Origin: Portulaca oleracea
Lineage: Eukaryota; Streptophyta; Magnoliopsida; Caryophyllales; Portulacaceae
Assembly (NCBI GenBank): GCA_029582165.1
Contig: CM055876.1
Coordinates: 17,824,501-17,888,500 of the forward strand
Length of the DNA stretch: 64,000 bases
Reading direction: 5' to 3'
Positions within the stretch are counted from its first letter, which is position 1; every line of letters starts with the position of its first letter. Below the pieces are notes generated by a model. It was not told where the DNA came from and ran no database searches. It saw only the letters and a list, made by a program, of their open reading frames with translations. A program made the translations under genes and the position numbers. Shown here piece after piece: positions 32,747-43,841 of the stretch.

Positions 32747-35682
32747 TGTAACGCCCCGGAAATTCAATTATAGAAAAGTCAAAGTCAAACTAACGTTAAC
32801 AGACAAAACTTAGCGGAAGACTTTCAAATTCAGTTTGGGCGTCACTGCCGTATCCCCGAAGGAACACAAGGCGAAGAAAGGAAAACATAACTGTCTGCTA
32901 ACGGTAACTACTAACAACTCAAAACCAACTTTAAGACATCATAACGAAAACAAATAAATAGATTTAAGGACTTCTAGACTCGTCGTCCTCACTTCTAATT
33001 CCCGTCCCCAGCATTTAGATCTTCACCTGAAAACAAAACATTTCAAAAAAATGAGTGGGAAATCTCAATAATGTCTACCCCTAACGTTTAAAACAGTTTA
33101 AGTTCATTTCAATTCGTTTTGGGGAGAGGGATCAAATCAAACGTTTTGCAAACCTTTAAACCCATACTGTTTCCTCAACCCATCCAATCCATATTTTGAT
33201 TTGCGGGCGGGATACCAAATCCCTTAAAGTAACATCGCCTACCAAAGGCATCAAGAACGTCGCCTACCAAAGGCATAAATAACATCGCCTACCAAAGGCA
33301 TAAAAACATCGCCTACCAAAGGCATCAAGAACATCGCCTACCAAAGGCATCAATGATATCGCCTACCAAAGGCATCAAGAACATCGCCTACCAAAGGCAT
33401 CAATGATATCGCCTACCAAAGGCATCAAATACTATCCTATATCAGGGAAGGAAGCCCTGATCTCCTGGTCCATAACTCTGCAGGTTGTTACACCTGCACA
33501 ACAGGTTATCCCCCGAAACCCGCTTAACGTTTCCACTTGAATTATTTATACAATATTCAAACTCAACTCACGACTCTCAAGTCAAACCATCCCAAGTTAT
33601 CAAAACCACTAACAAAACTTCGAATAAAAGACCATCCAATTTCTCAACTCAAGTAAACCAAAATCACAATCGAATCAAAAAGATTATCAAAACAGATGGT
33701 CGTATTTCCACAAAAGTCCCCTTTCGGGATGCAATTCTCAAAATAGATTATAAAACATCAAAACACATTTAAAGAGCATCCCGGTGGGGATTAGAGCATA
33801 GACAATTACCTGATATACTTCACAGCACAGCAAAAGAAGAACACACTTGAGCTCACTAACGTCTCGCACTAACTCGGGCCTAGAATAAGAATAATTATCT
33901 AATCAAATTGCGTTCTAACGGGTTAGTATTAACTATTAACTACCTAACCCATCCCCTAGGAACACTTAGGTTCCTATCATTTATGAAATTACACTTAACA
34001 CCTCCAATAAAACACATAACAAGATCACATATTATTTTCACTCAAAAATTATTAGAAAAAGAAGCAAGTAGAGGACAGATTATAACGTTTACATAAGACG
34101 AGTCACAACTCGACTTCCCGGCATCCTACGGGGCTGGTTCTGGACTTTTCGGAAACCGCGAGATGTCTACTAAAACTTCTATGTTGGTGATTAAGCCCAA
34201 AACAGTCCCGAAGGACTCCAAAAATTCCCGTCTTTCCCATTGGTCCAGTTCTGACAGGTTCTGGTAAAACGGTTATAACTCGGGCTATACAAATCAAACG
34301 TTCAATCCGTAAAATTCCTATGGTTCCTAACATCTAAGGGAACCTCCAGTCCAAAGGGTTTGATCAAAAGACAACTACACTAACCGTGGTGACTCGATCC
34401 TTAGACACTAACGAAACTGTCCCGTTACCGGTTCTTTAATAAATTAGTTATTTCGGTTCTAACTTTTACTAATCGGTCTTGGGGTTTCTAATTTGGGCTT
34501 AAAACAGTAACTTAGGGTCAAAGATATAAGGTCCAACTCTAACTTAGGTTCAACAATCAAACTTGTAGAAGTAAACTTACTAAAACGAACACCTTAGTAA
34601 CACTTTATTTAAAACTCAAGTCGCATACAATGAAATAAAATTACTTTGAACATAAAACGTGTAAACAAGGCTTTAAAGATTTTAAAACATGAATTAGTTA
34701 TAAGATTACAACAAGAATTTCACAAGGTAAAACAAAGGTGGTTAAACATGCGATTTCTTTAAACAAGAATCAAGAAAGACTTAGGTTACATGTAAAAGAA
34801 ACATAAAGAACTTAGAAACATTTAAACTACCAATCAAGAATCTAAGGTTTTAATAACAAGAAACTAACCTAATTCATTTAACAAATTTAACAAGATTTAT
34901 TCTAAGGAACAATAAAAACATAACGAATTAATAATTCGACATTCAAAAATTTAACCTAGGTAAATAAGTTTCCAAATTCATACATACAATAATATTGTGG
35001 TCTAAAAGATTCATAAAAGAATATAAAGAATATTAAGGAATCACTTTCAAACCTAATAATCAACTATTACAACCTAAATCTAATTACAATTTATAACATA
35101 AAATTACACATAACAATTAAGAATTTACACATAATTACAACAAGAAAATAATTACAATTAATTTCCCCTAATTACAAAAATTACAGAATTTATAAACAAT
35201 AATATTACAAATATATAAAACAAATTTTTAATAATAAAACAAGAAAAGAAAAAAGGAAAAGAAAAGAAAAGAAAAATAAAATCGTTTAGGGTTAGGGTTA
35301 GGGTTTCGAGAGGAATTAGGGTTTAGGGTTTGAGAGGGAAAAGGGGGTTATATACTACCCATTTAATTAGGCCCAATTAACTAATCCTATTCCTAACCCA
35401 ACCCAGAAGCTAAAAAGATTTAAAGAATTACTAATAATAGTAATAATAATATTAATACTAATAATATCATATAATCACATAGCAAATAATATTCACGTAA
35501 TTAATCACATAATAATATTAACGATGGAAATTATCGTTTCTACCCTTTGTTAGCCCCTTAACGGTCCTACGAGCTCAAGCGTTAGCATAAATAAACACAT
35601 TACTTAACAGTAAATAACGAAGTCAAACCTATTTTATTAACGACGTCACGGTCAACATCGTTGGATTTTTCGGGGTTTTACA
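32747..35682 (-). repeat. Array LTR 1
   Basis: TGTAACGCCCCGG to GGGGTTTTACA. Minisatellite of 8 units at 33231-33429. On the minus strand a TATATAA box lies at 35348-35354, with TTTAGGG/TTAGGG telomere-like motifs at 35284-35330 just downstream. Its pyrimidine-rich start-site region differs slightly from LTRs 2-7 (for example 35305-35345), so it is the most diverged copy. Confidence 0.9.
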
Positions 35683-36472
35683 TCATTACCTTCTTAAAAG
35701 AAGTTTCGTCCTCGAAACTTAAACTTAAACTTAACCCTAACGGTCCGGTAAGGAAACTAACGGTTCCATTCCTCCTAAAACTCGAGGTTTTACTTCATTA
35801 CCTTCTTAAAAGAAGTTTCGTCCCCGAAACTTGACGCGCCTTAGGCCTGGAACAAGTGAGGGTACTTCTTCCTCATTTCGTCTTCTGTTTCCCAGGTTGC
35901 TTCCGTTGTGGTATGATTCGCCCATCGTACTTTTACCAAGGGAACTACTTTCCTCCTAAGCTGCTTTTCTCTACCATCCAATATTTCTAGCGGCTGCTCT
36001 TCATAGCTCAGATCTTCTTGCAGCTGAAGCGGCTCGGGATCAATCACATGGGTCGGGTCCGGAACATATTTCCTGAAAGGACATCTGTGAATTAGCTTCT
36101 CTCAGCAATCTAGAATCTCCTGCGACTGCTCCTTGTAGGTCTGGTCCACTTAGCCTATGAATTCTCTTCGGAGGTCTTCTTCTGGTTTCAGGCCCTCCTC
36201 GGGGCTATATTTCGTACCCACCTCGGGTTTTCATATCTTTAACAGAAGCTTGGGTCAGGTACTCATAGCGACGACGACGATATACAACCCAACATATGAA
36301 AAATAAAATAATCAAGCAAACACTTGCAACATATAAGAAATCCAAGAAACAAACAAACATTTCATACCCCCATCCTACTCTCATCACTCCGAACGTAGCA
36401 TCCTAAGGTCTAACTAAACCTAAGGGACACTTAGGAGCTACCAGGTCGCAACCCAGAGCTCTGATACCATTC
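35683..36472 (-). mobile_element. Array internal segment 1 (790 bp)
   Basis: On the minus strand: PBS TGGTATCAGAGC (36458-36469), leader with a 60-residue ORF at 36205-36387, deletion junction near 36075, intact integrase tail/chromodomain (35841-36047, LSYEEQPLEILDG to KYPHLFQA), then two PPT-like repeats before the LTR. The best-preserved unit. Confidence 0.88.
36205..36387 (-). CDS. Small hydrophobic ORF in the leader of array units, unknown
   Basis: 60 residues: a short N-terminus (MMRVGWGYEM), one predicted membrane segment (FLYVASVCLIILFFICWV, about residues 17-34), then a basic stop-transfer-like RRRR and a charged tail. It starts about 70 bases downstream of the PBS. Equivalent ORFs lie at 39889-40071, 43568-43756, 47299-47487 and 54753-54935; the unit 5 copy (about 51040-51220) is broken. 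Differences are in-frame, such as gain of two codons in the CGA run. The full Tekay-like element has no clear equivalent. Because the units are recent duplicates, preservation does not prove translation, and I recognise no family. Confidence 0.3.
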   Translation of the reverse strand: MMRVGWGYEMFVCFLDFLYVASVCLIILFFICWVVYRRRRYEYLTQASVKDMKTRGGYEI

Positions 36473-39366
36473 TGTAACGCCCCGGAAATTCAATTATAGA
36501 AAAGTCAAAGTCAAACTAACGTTAACAGACAAAACTTAGCGGAAGACTTTCAAATTCAGTTTGGGCGTCACTGCCGTATCCCCGAAGGAACACAAGGCGA
36601 GAAAGGAAAACATAACTGTCTGCTAACAGTAACTACTAACAACTCAAAACCAACTTTAAGACATCATAACGAAAACAAATAAAAAGATTTAAGGACTTCT
36701 AGACTCGTCGTCCTCACTTCTAATTCCCGTCCCCAGCATTTAGATCTTCACCTGAAAACAAAACATTTCAAAAAAATGAGTGGGAAATCTCAATAATGTC
36801 TACCCCTAACGTTTAAAACAGTTTAAGTTCATTTCAATTCGTTTTGGGGAGAGGGATCAAATCAAACGTTTTGCAAACCTTTAAACCCATACTGTTTCCT
36901 CAACCCATCCAATCCATATTTTGATTTGCGGGCGGGATACCAAATCCCTTAAAGTAACATCGCCTACCAAAGGCATCAAGAACGTCGCCTACCAAAGGCA
37001 TAAATAACATCGCCTACCAAAGGCATAAAAACATCGCCTACCAAAGGCATCAAGAACATCGCCTACCAAAGGCATCAATGATATCGCCTACCAAAGGCAT
37101 CAAATATTATCCTATATCAGGGAAGGAAGCCCTGATCTCCTGGTCCATAACTCTGCAGGTTGTTACACCTGCACAACAGGTTATCCCCCGAAACCCGCTT
37201 AACGTTTCCACTTGAATTATTTATACAATATTCAAACTCAACTCACGACTCTCAAGTCAAACCATCCCAAGTTATCAAAACCACTAACAAAACTTCGAAT
37301 AAAAGACCATCCAATTTCTCAACTCAAGTAAACCAAAATCACAATCGAATCAAAAAGATTATCAAAACAGATGGTCGTATTTCCACAAAGTCCTTTCGGG
37401 ATGCAATTCTCAAAATAGATTATAAAACATCAAAACACATTTAAAGAGCATCCCGTGGGGATTAGAGCATAGACAATTACGATATACTTCACAAAGACAA
37501 AGAAAAGAAGAACACACTTGAGCTCACTAACGTCTCGCACTAACTCGGGCCTAGAATAAGAATAATTATCTAATCAAATTGCGTTCTAACGAAGTTAGTA
37601 TTAACTATTAACTACCTAACCCATCCCCTAGGAACACTTAGGTTCCTATCATTTATGAAATTACACTTAACACCTCCAATAAAACACATAACAAGATCAC
37701 ATATTATTTTCACTCAAAAATTATTAGAAAAAGAAGCAAGTAGAGGACAGATTATAACGTTCACATAAGACGAGTCACAACTCGACTTCCCGGCATCCTA
37801 CGGGGCTGGTTCTGGACTTTTCGGAAACCGCGAGATGTCTACTAAAACTTCTATGTTGGTGATTAAGCCCAAAACAGTCCCGAAGGACTCCAAAAATTCC
37901 CGTCTTTCCCATTGGTCCAGTTCTGACAGGTTCTGGTAAAACGGTTATAACTCGGGCTATACAAATCAAACGTTCAATCCGTAAAATTCCTATGGTTCCT
38001 AACATCTAAGGGAACCTCCAGTCCAAAGGGTTTGATCAAAAGACAACTACACTAACCGTGGTGACTCGATCCTTAGACACTAACGAAACTGTCCCGTTAC
38101 GGTTCTTTAATAAATTAGTTATTTCGGTTCTAACTTTTACTAATCGGTCTTGGGGTTTCTAATTTGGGCTTAAAACAGTAACTTAGGGTCAAAGATATAA
38201 GGTCCAACTCTAACTTAGGTTCAACAATCAAACTTGAAGAAGTAAACTTACTAAAACGAGAACACCTTAGTAACACTTTATTTAAAACTCAAGTCGTACA
38301 ATGAAATAAAATTACTTTGAACATAAAACGTGTAAACAAGGCTTTAAAGATTTTAAAACATGAATTAGTTATAAGATTACAACAAGAATTTCACAAGGTA
38401 AAACAAAGGTGGTTAAACATGCGATTTCTTTAAACAAGAATCAAGAAAGACTTAGGTTACATGTAAAAGAAACATAAAGAACTTAGAAACATTTAAACTA
38501 CCAATCAAGAATCTAAGGTTTTAATAACAAGAAACTAACCTAATTCATTTAACAAATTTAACAAGATTTATTCTAAGGAACAATAAAAACATAACGAATT
38601 AATAATTCGACATTCAAAAATTTAACCTAGGTAAATAAGTTTCCAAATTCATACATACAATAATATTGTGGTCTAAAAGATTCATAAAAGAATATAAAGA
38701 ATATTAAGGAATCACTTTCAAACCTAATAATCAACTATTACAACCTAAATCTAATTACAATTTATAACATAAAATTACACATAACAATTAAGAATTTACA
38801 CATAATTACAACAAGAAAATAATTACAATTAATTTCCCCTAATTACAAAAATTACAGAATTTATAAACAATAATATTACAAATATATAAAACAAATTTTT
38901 AATAATAAAACAAGAAAAGAAAAAAAAGGAAAAGAAAAGAAAAAGAAAAAATAAAATCAGTTTAGGGTTAGGGTTAGGGTTTGAGAGAGGGAATTAGGGT
39001 TTAGGGTTTGAGAGGGGAAAAGGGGGGTTATATACTACCCATTTAATTAGGCCCAATTAACTAATCCTATTCCTAACCCAACCCATTAAGCTAAAAACAG
39101 ATTTAAAGAATTACTAATAATAGTAATAATAATATTAATACTAATAATATCATATAATCACATAGCAAATAATATTCACGTAATTAATCACATAATAATA
39201 TTAACCAGTGGAAATTACTGTTCTACCCTTGTTAGCCCCTTAACGGTCCTACGAGCTCAAGCGTTAGCATAAATAAACACATTACGAACAACAGTAAATA
39301 ACGAAGTCAAACCTATTTTATTAACGACGTCACGGTCAACATCGTTGGATTTTTCGGGGTTTTACA
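36473..39366 (-). repeat. Array LTR 2
   Basis: TGTAACGCCCCGG to GGGGTTTTACA. The minisatellite has 6 units (36956-37104), two fewer than LTR 1. Around 37480-37500 CTG and CAGCACAGC of other copies are replaced by CG and CAAAGACAAAG. Telomere-like motifs at about 38962-39010. Confidence 0.88.
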
Positions 39367-40155
39367 TCATTACCTTCTTAAAAGAAGTTTCGTCCTCGAA
39401 ACTTAAACTTAAACTTAACCCTAACGGTCCGGTAAGGAAACTAACGGTTCCATTCCTCCTAAAACTCGAGGTTTTACTTCATTACCTTCTTAAAAGAAGT
39501 TTCGTCCCCGAAACTTGACGCGCCTTAGGCCTGGAACAAGTGAGGGTACTTCTTCCTCATTTCGTCTTCTGTTTCCCAGGTTGCTTCCGTGGTGGTATGA
39601 TTCGCCCATCGTACTTTTACCAAGGGAACTACTTTCCTCCTAAGCTGCTTTTCTCTACCATCCAATATTTCTAGCGGCTGCTCTTCATAGCTCAGATCTT
39701 CTTGCAGCTGAAGCGGCTCGGGATCAATCACATGGGTCGGGTCCGGAACATATTTCCTGAAAGGACATCTGTGAATTAGCTTCTCTCAGCAATCTAGAAT
39801 CTCCTGCGACTGCTCCTTGTAGGTCTGGTCCACTTAGCCTATGAATTCTCTTCGGAGGTCTTCTTCTGGTTTCAGGCCCTCCTCGGGGCTATATTTCGTA
39901 CCCACCTCGGGTTTTCATATCTTTAACAGAAGCTTGGGTCAGGTACTCATAGCGACGACGACGATATACAACCCAACATATGAAAAATAAAATAATCAAG
40001 CAAACACTTGCAACATATAAGAAATCCAAGAAACAAACAAACATTTCATACCCCCATCCTACTCTCATCACTCCGAACGTAGCATCCTAAGGTCTAACTA
40101 AACCTAAGGGACACTTAGGAGCTACCAGGTCGCAACCTGCAGCTCGATACCATTC
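39367..40155 (-). mobile_element. Array internal segment 2
   Basis: Same layout as segment 1: integrase tail 39525-39731, small hydrophobic ORF 39889-40071. The PBS region is altered (gcagctcgatacca at about 40139-40152, missing bases of GCTCTG), as is the start of the following LTR. Confidence 0.88.
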
Positions 40156-43051
40156 AGAACGCCGGAAATTCAATTATAGAAAAGTCAAAGTCAAACTAAC
40201 GTTAATGCACAAAACTTAGCGGAAGACTTTCAAATTCAGTTTGGGCGTCACTGCCGTATCCCCGAAGGAACACAAGGCGAGAAAGGAAAACATAACTGTC
40301 TGCTAACAGTAACTACTAACAACTCAAAACCAACTTTAAGACATCATAACGAAAACAAATAAAAAGATTTAAGGACTTCTAGACTCGTCGTCCTCACTTC
40401 TAATTCCCGTCCCCAGCATTTAGATCTTCACCTGAAAACAAAACATTTCAAAAAAATGAGTGGGAAATCTCAATAATGTCTACCCCTAACGTTTAAAACA
40501 GTTTAAGTTCATTTCAATTCGTTTTGGGGAGAGGGATCAAATCAAACGTTTTGCAAACCTTTAAACCCATACTGTTTCCTCAACCCATCCAATCCATATT
40601 TTGATTTGCGGGCGGGATACCAAATCCCTTAAAGTAACATCGCCTACCAAAGGCATCAAGAACGTCGCCTACCAAAGGCATAAATAACATCGCCTACCAA
40701 AGGCATAAAAACATCGCCTACCAAAGGCATCAAGAACATCGCCTACCAAAGGCATCAATGATATCGCCTACCAAAGGCATCAAATACTATCCTATATCAG
40801 GGAAGGAAGCCCTGATCTCCTGGTCCATAACCCTGCAGGTTGTTACACCTGCACAACAGGTTATCCCCCGAAACCCGCTTAACGTTTCCACTTGAATTAT
40901 TTATACAATATTCAAACTCAACTCACGACTCTCAAGTCAAACCATCCCAAGTTATCAAAACCATTAACAAAACTTCGAATAAAAGACCATCCAATTTCTC
41001 AACTCAAGTAAACCAAAATCACAATCGAATCAAAAAGATTATCAAAACAGATGGTCGTATTTCCACAAAAGTCCCCTTTCGGGATGCAATTCTCAAAATA
41101 GATTATAAAACATCAAAACACATTTAAAGAGCATCCCGGTGGGGATTAGAGCATAGACAATTACCTGATATACTTCACAGCACAGCAAAAGAAGAACACA
41201 CTTGAGCTCACTAACGTCTCGCACTAACTCGGGCCTAGAATAAGAATAATTATCTAATCAAATTGCGTTCTAACGAAGTTAGTATTAACTATTAACTACC
41301 TAACCCATCCCCTAGGAACACTTAGGTTCCTATCATTTATGAAATTACACTTAACACCTCCAATAAAACACATAACAAGATCACATATTATTTTCACTCA
41401 AAAATTATTAGAAAAAGAAGCAAGTAGAGGACAGATTATAACGTTCACATAAGACGAGTCACAACTCGACTTCCCGGCATCCTACGGGGCTGGTTCTGGA
41501 CTTTTCGGAAACCGCGAGATGTCTACTAAAACTTCTATGTTGGTGATTAAGCCCAAAACAGTCCCGAAGGACTCCAAAAATTCCCGTCTTTCCCATTGGT
41601 CCAGTTCTGACAGGTTCTGGTAAAACGGTTATAACTCGGGCTATACAAATCAAACGTTCAATCCGTAAAATTCCTATGGTTCCTAACATCTAAGGGAACC
41701 TCCAGTCCAAAGGGTTTGATCAAAAGACAACTACACTAACCGTGGTGACTCGATCCTTAGACACTAACGAAACTGTCCCGTTACCGGTTCTTTAATAAAT
41801 TAGTTATTTCGGTTCTAACTTTTACTAATCGGTCTTGGGGTTTCTAATTTGGGCTTAAAACAGTAACTTAGGGTCAAAGATATAAGGTCCAACTCTAACT
41901 TAGGTTCAACAATCAAACTTGAAGAAGTAAACTTACTAAAACGAGAACACCTTAGTAACACTTTATTTAAAACTCAAGTCGTACAATGAAATAAAATTAC
42001 TTTGAACATAAAACGTGTAAACAAGGCTTTAAAGATTTTAAAACATGAATTAGTTATAAGATTACAACAAGAATTTCACAAGGTAAAACAAAGGTGGTTA
42101 AACATGCGATTTCTTTAAACAAGAATCAAGAAAGACTTAGGTTACATGTAAAAGAAACATAAAGAACTTAGAAACATTTAAACTACCAATCAAGAATCTA
42201 AGGTTTTAATAACAAGAAACTAACCTAATTCATTTAACAAATTTAACAAGATTTATTCTAAGGAACAATAAAAACATAACGAATTAATAATTCGACATTC
42301 AAAAATTTAACCTAGGTAAATAAGTTTCCAAATTCATACATACAATAATATTGTGGTCTAAAAGATTCATAAAAGAATATAAAGAATATTAAGGAATCAC
42401 TTTCAAACCTAATAATCAACTATTACAACCTAAATCTAATTACAATTTATAACATAAAATTACACATAACAATTAAGAATTTACACATAATTACAACAAG
42501 AAAATAATTACAATTAATTTCCCCTAATTACAAAAATTACAGAATTTATAAACAATAATATTACAAATATATAAAACAAATTTTTAATAATAAAACAAGA
42601 AAAGAAAAAAAAGGAAAAGAAAAGAAAAAGAAAAAATAAAATCAGTTTAGGGTTAGGGTTAGGGTTTGCGAGAGGGAATTAGGGTTTAGGGTTTGAGAGG
42701 GGAAAAGGGGGGTTATATACTACCCATTTAATTAGGCCCAATTAACTAATCCTATTCCTAACCCAACCCATTAAGCTAAAAACAGATTTAAAGAATTACT
42801 AATAATAGTAATAATAATATTAATACTAATAATATCATATAATCACATAGCAAATAATATTCACGTAATTAATCACATAATAATATTAACCAGTGGAAAT
42901 TACTGTTCTACCCTTGTTAGCCCCTTAACGGTCCTACGAGCTCAAGCGTTAGCATAAATAAACACATTACGAACAACAGTAAATAACGAAGTCAAACCTA
43001 TTTTATTAACGACGTCACGGTCAACATCGTTGGATTTTTCGGGGTTTTACA
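40156..43051 (-). repeat. Array LTR 3
   Basis: The start is altered (AGAACGCCGG in place of TGTAACGCCCCGG); the rest is nearly identical to LTR 2, including the 6-unit minisatellite (40636-40784). Telomere-like motifs at about 42645-42700. Confidence 0.87.
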
Positions 43052-43841
43052 TCATTACCTTCTTAAAAGAAGTTTCGTCCTCGAAACTTAAACTTAAACT
43101 TAACCCTAACGGTCCGGTGAAGAAACTAACGGTTCCATTCCTCCTAAAACTCGAGGTTTTACTTCATTACCTTCTTAAAAGAAGTTTCGTCACCTAAACT
43201 TGACGCATATAGGCCTGGAACAAGTGAGGGTACTTCTTCCTCATTTCGTCTTCTGTTTCCCAGGTTGCTTCCGTTGTGGTATGATTCGCCCATCGTACTT
43301 TTACCAAGGGAACTACTTTCCTCCTAAGCTGCTTTTCTCTACGATCCAATATTTCTAGCGGCTGCTCTTCATAGCTCAGATCTTGCGGTTGGCGGCTCGG
43401 GATCAATCACATGGGTCGGGTCCGGAACATATTTCCTGAAAGGACATCTGTGAATTAGCTTCTCTCAGCAATCTAGAATCTCCTGCGACTGCTCCTTGTA
43501 GGTCTGGTCCACTTAGCCTATGAATTCTCTTCGGAGGTCTTCTTCTGGTTTCAGGCCCTCCTCGGGGCTATATTTCGTACCTACCTCGGGTTTTCATATC
43601 TTTAACAGAAGCTTGGGTCAGGTACTCATAGCGACGACGACGACGATGATATATAACCCAACATATGAAAAATAAAATAATCAAGCAAACACTTGCAACA
43701 TATAAGAAATCCAAGAAACAAACAAACATTTCATACCCCCATCCTACTCTCATCACTCCGAACGTAGCATCCTAAGGTCTAACTAAACCTAAGGGACACT
43801 TAGGAGCTACCAGGTCGCAACCCAGAGCTCTGATACCATTC
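43052..43841 (-). mobile_element. Array internal segment 3
   Basis: PBS intact (43827-43838). Hydrophobic ORF 43568-43756, with two more codons than in segment 1. The integrase tail (43194-43406) has a small deletion where others read CTTCTTGCAGCTGAAG, and a changed stop region, so it reads to 70 residues. Confidence 0.87.

Noticed and set aside
33231..33429. CRISPR-like array of regular 24-base repeats
   Set aside because: The repeats are contiguous with no unique spacers, lie inside a plant LTR, and occur in every LTR copy. It is a minisatellite.
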